A DNA stretch of 64,000 nucleotides from Clarkia xantiana subsp. parviflora (taxonomy: Eukaryota > Streptophyta > Magnoliopsida > Myrtales > Onagraceae), in NCBI GenBank assembly GCA_036873135.1, contig JAPTYO010000003.1:23026001-23090000 (forward strand), in the 5' to 3' direction. Each line of letters begins with the position of its first letter. The first letter of the stretch is position 1. The notes under the pieces were generated by a model. The model saw only the letters and a list, made by a program, of their open reading frames with translations, searched no databases and was not told where the DNA came from. Below are positions 57,745 through 64,000 of this stretch, piece by piece. Made by a program: the position numbers and the translations under genes.

Positions 57745-59384
57745 TGAGCATTACAAGCGCCAACTGTGTTGGTTAATCATATTGTGTATACTTGTCATTA
57801 ATCAATTCTCTCTAATTTCTATCCACCGTATATGCTTCTATCGATCAAGGTGTGAGGTATATATATAGCCATAATAATAGTGTATATAATATATATTTAT
57901 GTGCGTATGTATGTCGCAAAGTTGAGTTTCTCGGGAGCAACCCAAGTCCGTACCATGAATAGGGTTCGATCGGATAATATATGTGGGGAACAAATATAAC
58001 CATTGTTGCTCTTTGATCTAAGCTAATAGTAATCAATAAAATTTAACCAATACTATCTTATAGAGATACCTCCTAAAATTGAGTTAAATTTGGGGACTAA
58101 ATTAGTCCTCACTAAGCACATGGCTTCATTAAATATGCCTCTGTAGATCAACTTCCCAAATGTTAAATTCAGATTTCATTCATTTACGGCATGTTTTTAA
58201 AATGGAATAGTAATAGGAAATAAGGAATATAAAATTGAAAATTAATATTAACAGAACCGAGAAACGGAATAATTATTTCTTATAATAATGGAATTGAGAT
58301 TTCTATTCCAAACTTTATTGACTACCAAATAATAATTTCATGGTGATTCCAATTTCTATTCATTATATATTCAAATTTTTCTAAGCATGTTGGAGTGGCG
58401 ATTCACTTGATTCAGGGTGAAAATTGACATTAGAGTAGTGATTATACATATTTTTTCCATTTAATTACACAAATGCTTATGGCCTTGAATATCTTTGTCA
58501 AAGAATGGAATGTGTCCAACGGTACGGTTTACGTGGCCGGCGGGGAGTTGCTACATTTAAACCATTGAGGACAAATCAAACGGAGACCCCTCCATGTGGA
58601 AACGTCCATTCAAGGAGGCACTAAAATCTTTTACTTTATAAAAATAAGTTTAATTGCTATAATAATAATATATATATGAGACCATTTCATAATATGACTT
58701 TTTTGTTATAAGATGGATATCTTCATGGGGTACCAATACCATTTTCCTGGAGGTTCTGTATCTATATTATACACACGTTGTTGGAATTGTATTTATAAGT
58801 ACACTATTGGGTTGTAGATTCAGTATTTAAAAAAATATATATATATAGGGGTCGGGTAGCAAATTGCAAGGTATGACCCCTATATATAATTTTGGACAAT
58901 TTACTAGCTCATGTTTTCTTTGGACAATTTACTAGCTCATGTGTTTTGGACAATTTGCAAGGTAGCAAATTGTCCACAAAGTGAAACTCAAGTTAACAAA
59001 TTGTTCACAAAAGGAAAACTAAGTTATTAACTGTCCACGAAGCGAAATCCGAGTTAATAAATTGTTTTTTTTTAAAAAAAAACTTCAACTAACAATTTGT
59101 ACAAGAAGTGAAACCTAATAATTAGTAAAATATAAATAAAAACTTTAGGTAGCAATTTATCATAGTACTCAAATATGAGCTAAAATTTGATAATTAACAA
59201 TTTCTCTTATCGTCGAATGGTATAACGTGTTATTTTAATCAATATAGTATAATTTTATATTATATAGTATGATTTTATAGAACTATTATTCATTATTTTA
59301 TTGATAGTAATTATTTTCACAAGTTTTTTCTGCAAAGATATCTCCTATTATCAAATTTTTGGATCCATCATATATATATATATA
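57745..59384. other. Downstream intergenic region
   Basis: No gene. A decayed block at 58190-58400 (aatggaatagtaatagg, tgattccaatttctattc) looks MITE-like. At 58850-58890 an inverted repeat atatataggggtc/gacccctatatat brackets 20-odd bases. Short direct repeats tggacaatttactagctcat follow at 58905-58960. Confidence 0.4.
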
Positions 59385-59420
59385 CTAGTTATTAACGCGT
59401 ACGTTGCACGCGTATCGATT
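59385..59420 (-). mobile_element. Helitron-like 3' terminus
   Basis: On the minus strand: hairpin ACGCGTGCAACGTACGCGT, then TAATAACTAG followed by T, the classic hairpin-plus-CTAG end inserted before T. The element body would extend to the right; its 5' TC end was not found. No Rep/helicase was seen. Confidence 0.5.
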
Positions 59421-60843
59421 GTCTAAGTTTCAAGATACATAATTTATCTTAAGTTTCTAATATGATAATATTTAATTAATATATGGTCAAGTTAATGGGT
59501 TGCGAGAAATGAATATGTATGATAAAAAAAGAACGACACAATCTAATTCAAAATGGGAAAAGTAGAAGATGTTAATTAGGTACAAAATTAACTATTGTTT
59601 CAATTACAGTACTAAATTAGCCTTACAAGTATATATATTTACGGTTAGAACTAATACTGAGTTGGATCGCGCATGATGTGGGTTATTAACGACAAAGTTG
59701 TATCTAACTCATCAACTTGAGGAGTGAAGATTGTAAACCAGTACTTAACTACTTAGAGTCATCGGTGATCGGTGAAGCAGTTTAACCTATACAAACGTAA
59801 CTATATACTTTCATTGCAATTTTATACTATAATACCAACAAAAATTGATTTAACCCTAAATGAAATTTAATTCATTAAAATATAAAGTTTATACTTAACT
59901 TTACGTCAATTACTTATTTAACTACTAATTAGGTTGTACACAATTTGTTTGAACTGATAGGCGGAAGAACTAAATTAATAGTTCGAGTCCCTAAATGTTG
60001 GACGATGAGTAATTTATCTATAAGGTCAAATTTCAAGAATTGTGGTTGGCCCATATTTTGTTTATATGATTTGACAATTGACTAATATATGTGATACAAA
60101 AAATCTCAACATGTACTCGAAGTTTGCACGAGTTGAGTATATATCCTACTTTCAAGGTGACTCAAATTTATAGGTATAATGTATTAAGAAGTTAATGATA
60201 ATTAATGTAGGATATTAGTTAAGCGGCATTAACTAAAAAAATAATGAAATTTAACTAATGAAAATTTTAGTAATTCTCAAGTATAGTATACTAAATCATC
60301 AATTTTTTAAATCACCAATGTCAGAAGTTTATACTTGAATTCGCCTTAACTATCTATTCAACTACTAATTAGGATATACCTAATATGATTGAATTTACAA
60401 ACACAAGAACTAAATTAATAATTCAAGCCATTAAGTATTAAACATTAAGTAACATGTTATATGTAAAGTCAAATTAAACTTCAAGAACCACATTTGATAT
60501 ACATCTTGATATGTTATTATATGAGTTGACAAGTGACTGATTTATGTGATACAAAATGTCAACATGTTCCCCAAATATGGGATTTGGTGAATAGAAAAAT
60601 GCATGCACCCGACATTTTAACATACCGAATGCATATCATATGTCAATGCTGACTCTAATTGATAAGTATACTAAATTTAGAAGTTAATAGTAACTACGGT
60701 GACCTGTCAATTAAGTGAGCTTAAAAAATAAAAATAATCAAATTTAACTAAATGATTTTTTTAGTAATAGTAAAGATAAAAATATATGGGTCTTAGAGAT
60801 AATAAAGACTAAATCACCATTTTATAAAAAATATGGAAACTAA

Positions 60844-60848
<5 letters not shown>
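59421..60848. other. AT-rich region, possibly Helitron body
   Basis: No coding content recognised. Two paralogous stretches occur (about 59880-60130 and 60340-60570) with themes actactaattagg, gaactaaattaatagttc-like and atgtgatacaaaa, which suggests an old internal duplication. Confidence 0.45.

Positions 60849-60892
<44 letters not shown>
60849..60892. repeat. (AAT)n microsatellite
   Basis: About 14 perfect aat units in a row. Confidence 0.95.
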
Positions 60893-60893
<1 letters not shown>

Positions 60894-60950
60894 TTCAAAA
60901 GGTACCTATTGGGGGTGAGGACAACCCTCACATTTTATATTGGTATAAAG

Positions 60951-60983
<33 letters not shown>

Positions 60984-61385
60984 ACTTATCTAAAGATTTA
61001 TAATTTTGCTAAATTAAGTTTGAAAAAAGCCATGTGTAGCGAAATTAGTGAATTTAATTTAAATTTTAAAACGTAACAAAACCAGCTGAAAATTCATAAT
61101 TTTAATATTTCCTTCAATTTACTATGATTTATTTACTCATGAATATTGTAATTAAAGAGCCATTACTTTGTCTATGGTACTTTGGTTTACGAAAAAATTA
61201 TTTCATGTGAAAGTATAGATGAAAACATTCTAAATGTCGTATAACATCATATTTTTCTAACTTACGTACAATAACGTAAAAAATCAATCAACAGTAAGAT
61301 GAATATTTTTTTTTTAATATATGTTAACTAAAAAATGAATTTGTGAGTCAATGATTTTATACTCTAAGTTTATATGAATATAATC

Positions 61386-61411
61386 ATGCACAAATGCGGG
61401 TCACTAACTAG
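61386..61411 (+). mobile_element. Second Helitron-like 3' terminus, plus strand
   Basis: gcacaaatgcgggtcactaactag then t. The gcgggtcactaactag form is common at eudicot Helitron ends, but the hairpin is weak here. Confidence 0.4.
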
Positions 61412-62644
61412 TTTATTATATTTATGGAAAAGAAGTGTTCAGATGCATCAACTATCATATTCTAATGAATTTTGAAACCTCAATTTTTTTTTATTATTTG
61501 GAGCCTCAACTATTTGAAGTTTGGCTTGTCAGTCAACTCTAGCTCAATTTACATAGTTAGAGAACTTTTACTGTACCGAACCATTGAACACCCGGTCTCA
61601 CCTAGCCTAAGAGACGATTTATGGAACGAGTCGGAGCCTGGGTGAGCCCATAGATCACCCTATTCAAAATTCTAAATAAACAATGGCTCAATTGACCGAT
61701 CTAGGGGGCTCGCCCTGATCCATACTCATACTTGACATGGTTGGTATGAGCTCTGGCCAAAACGAGCCCTTAACTATGTGAATCGAGTTAAGATTAACTG
61801 ATAAGTCACACTTCGAACAGTGATGCTCTAAATAAATAAATAAAACCGACACTGCTAAAACTCACATATCGATAGTTAATGAACCTAAAAGATTATTTTT
61901 ATTATATATATATTATTTAATTAAATATATATATTATGTCTGAAAAAAGTTCACATGACTATTCTAAATTAATTGCTCTAATTATTAAAATATTTATAGA
62001 CTTTTTTTTCCGGGGTGGTATATTTAGAGGGCCTCTCTGTTAATAATAAGACATGTGCCTTAACTAATTGTCTCATAAGTCCGAACTAGTGGGTGAAGGC
62101 ATTAGCACACTTTTATACTATATCAACATCCTTCTGGCCACCTCGGTCGACCTCAATTGAGTCTAACATAATGGGCTTCAGACTCTATATAATTAGGAGC
62201 TTAAAATTTCTTTCTTTCTGATATAATGCTAATTAATAAGACGTGCGCCTTAACCAATTCCCATAAATATGAATTTGTGGGCAACGACACTTAGCACACT
62301 CTTATACTATATCAAGACCTTCATTAGGAGGGTCAACAACTGTAGCATACTTGTTTTACACCTAAACTAATTCATATTTGTATAAATATCTTTCTATACT
62401 AACCGTATTTATTGACGTGATGACTCCTTTAATCGTTTTATTATCTAACAGGTCGTTTGATGCGTGTGAGCAGGAGCTCGTTTTTATACCACGTGCTTAA
62501 TAATTGAGGGTCGAGAGAATTAAACTCGACACTTCAAGGTTATAAAGGCTCTGATATGATGACCTAAATTTAATTTCCATAAAGTCTTAATGTGTTTGGT
62601 GAAGCCGTGAAAACCCACTTAATTTTTTTATCCACGGCCAATAT
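61412..62644. other. Intergenic region downstream of the NHL gene
   Basis: Two diverged copies of a block (agacatgtgccttaacta at about 62049 and agacgtgcgccttaacca at about 62240), each followed by agcacac and cttatactatatca. Probably an old duplicated retroelement piece. No gene recognised. Confidence 0.45.
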
Positions 62645-63199
62645 TCACACCTTAATCCTTGACGTACATTGAGATTCCACATCCTTAGAAAGAACGAAAA
62701 TAGAAATATCGCACGTGCTATAAGCCGTCGCATGAATCTTCAAGATCCTCATAACCCTAACTTTCCCATGCAACGTAGCAGCCGAAACCATCTCCAGCCG
62801 CCCCGATTCAACATCGCTAAAAAACATAGGATTCTTAACGATCTCATTCGTCTCAAGTGTCGCAAAAGCCGTTATATTCACTTCCGCACGTGCAGGTATC
62901 GTGTCACGCTCGAGCGGAACCACAGCCACCGTCGAGTTTCGATAACTTATATAAGCCGTGGATTTCTCGTACTCGAAGCTTCCGTAGTTCCGATTATCTA
63001 TAGTGACGAGGATGCCAAGTGTCACGTTCGGAAGGAATGTGAGGAAGTTGATGTTTTTGAGACCAATCGGACGAGTCGTGATCTCGGGTTGCTTCGGCTT
63101 TAAGAGAGTGAAGGCTAGGGTTACAAGAATAGCAGAGAAGACAAGGAAGATCAGTGTCGTGGTGACGCAACAGAGCTTCATACACCTTCGTGTTGGCAT
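62645..63199 (-). CDS. LEA_2 / NDR1-HIN1-like (NHL) membrane protein, single exon
   Basis: 184 residues from ATG at 63197-63199. This start is preferred because the longer open frame only adds residues encoded by a TA repeat. A short basic N-terminus (MPTRRCMKLCC) is followed by one membrane helix at about 11-33. A LEA_2-type beta-sandwich domain follows at about 55-165, with VTIDNRNYGSFEYEKSTAYI and RDTIPARAEVNITAF. The family includes plasma-membrane and secretory-route proteins tied to pathogen and abiotic stress responses; the role here is not known. The C-terminal end carries two cysteines (C163, C178). No lesion seen. Confidence 0.85.
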   Translation of the reverse strand: MPTRRCMKLCCVTTTLIFLVFSAILVTLAFTLLKPKQPEITTRPIGLKNINFLTFLPNVTLGILVTIDNRNYGSFEYEKSTAYISYRNSTVAVVPLERDTIPARAEVNITAFATLETNEIVKNPMFFSDVESGRLEMVSAATLHGKVRVMRILKIHATAYSTCDISIFVLSKDVESQCTSRIKV

Positions 63200-63235
63200 C
63201 TTAAATGTCTTAATTAAGGATATGTAATATGTATC

Positions 63236-63237
<2 letters not shown>

Positions 63238-63268
<31 letters not shown>
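63238..63268. repeat. (TA)n microsatellite in the NHL gene 5' region
   Basis: About 15 TA units starting some 40 bp upstream of the ATG. It lies in the likely 5' UTR or core promoter. Confidence 0.9.
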
Positions 63269-63273
<5 letters not shown>

Positions 63274-64000
63274 TAGAGTGTTGAATGCTAAATATGATTG
63301 TCTGCTTAGAGAAACTACAATAATGCATGGACTAAATAGTGGTCTTCTTTTGATTGTTACTTGTCTTTAAGTGTTTCGGTACGTACCGTACGTTACGGAT
63401 GTTCGTTCCATTGATCGACAGTTAATGATGCAGACACGAAGATGTTCAAAAATGTTGTCTTTTCGTTGATTTTGGTTGGTAGATTAGGATGTGGAAGGTG
63501 GGCCGAGACAAGTTAAGGATTATCTTCCATAATGGGTTGCATGAACCAATGTTAAAATTGGGCCCATGTTTGGAAGTCAAATGGTCGGCCCAATCCAAAA
63601 TGTGCTTTTTAAAAAGTTTATTTTCATACTAATTTTATCGTTTTTGAATACTTATTAGTTATTATTATTATTATTTTGATGGTGAGTTATAGATCAATAG
63701 CATATGTACAAATAAATGATAAAGATACTTTTGTTTCTTCTTTTGTACAAATGTAGTTTTCAAGCTGCAAGTTGTTACCAATTTGTTTCTTCTTTTAGCC
63801 ACTCAACTTTGCATATTGTTGGCCAAAAGAAACTTTGTATCAACAGTAAAAAAAGCTACTTTATAATCAATCCCATTCACGGTAAAGAGATATGCTATTA
63901 AATTGTGAATATTTTCAAACATGGTATTATTTCCTTGAAAAGTGTATATAAAGAAGTCAAAGTTAGAAATATGAAATATTTATTAAGTATAAAAGTTTGC
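63269..64000. other. Upstream region of the NHL gene to window end
   Basis: Promoter-side sequence with a cggtacgtaccgtacg palindrome-rich spot at 63376-63395. AT-rich afterwards; no further gene recognised. Confidence 0.4.

Noticed and set aside
63200..63328. Longer N-terminus for the NHL protein
   Set aside because: The added residues come from the TA repeat (Ile-Tyr runs), and the family normally starts a few residues before the membrane helix.

Overview
This is a nuclear chromosome segment from a flowering plant, most likely a eudicot. It has spliced genes with GT-AG introns, AT-rich intergenic DNA, plant-type LTR retrotransposons with a TGGTATCAGAGC or TTGGCGCCGTCTG primer site, and MITEs. 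I cannot name the species. No rRNA, tRNA, CRISPR or organelle insert was recognised.

Host genes. The left edge holds the last exon of a TMEM97/sigma-2-receptor-like gene (385-561, +). A decayed tandem copy follows (exon 1 at 1462-1780) whose intron was invaded by retroelements and whose second exon is missing. The best-preserved gene is an 11-exon HD-ZIP class IV transcription factor, closest in my reading to HDG2 (10719-23075, -; 750 codons once joined). A young Ty1/copia element sits in its intron 4. At the right end are a VUP-like small vascular protein gene (56744-57744, +, three exons) and a single-exon LEA_2/NHL-type membrane protein gene (62645-63199, -).

Mobile DNA dominates. From left to right: a decayed copia element (2302-5737); the 3' part of a Ty3-like element with its LTR (5740-7856); a tRNA-derived SINE (7906-8050, -); a LINE remnant (8151-9600, -); four CACTA-type MITEs in the HD-ZIP introns; an intact-structure copia element (14734-19552, TSD ctttg, LTRs identical by eye); a long-TIR element (26693-28129) holding a minisatellite and a solo LTR (27047-27800); a complete non-autonomous Ty3-like element here called R1 (28637-37534, TSD agcac); a truncated relative R2 (38335-44470) carrying a spliced antisense gene; a non-coding LARD called R3 (44831-51859, minus orientation, TSD attaa, LTRs identical by eye); a PIF/Harbinger-type element with a nested TIR element (52884-54712); and Helitron-like termini near 26013, 59385 and 61411.

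The most unusual system is the R1/R2 family. R1 encodes gag, then an aspartic protease, then a second gag-like module ending in a second zinc knuckle where reverse transcriptase, RNase H and integrase would normally be. R2 keeps the same protease-to-gag junction in diverged form, so the order seems to be inherited and not a private rearrangement. The LTRs of this family also carry runs of consecutive short palindromes upstream of the TATA box. The sequence of these runs differs between elements while the layout stays the same. A small stem-loop is kept just before the polypurine tract. R1, R3 and the copia element all look recently inserted and all seem unable to move on their own.
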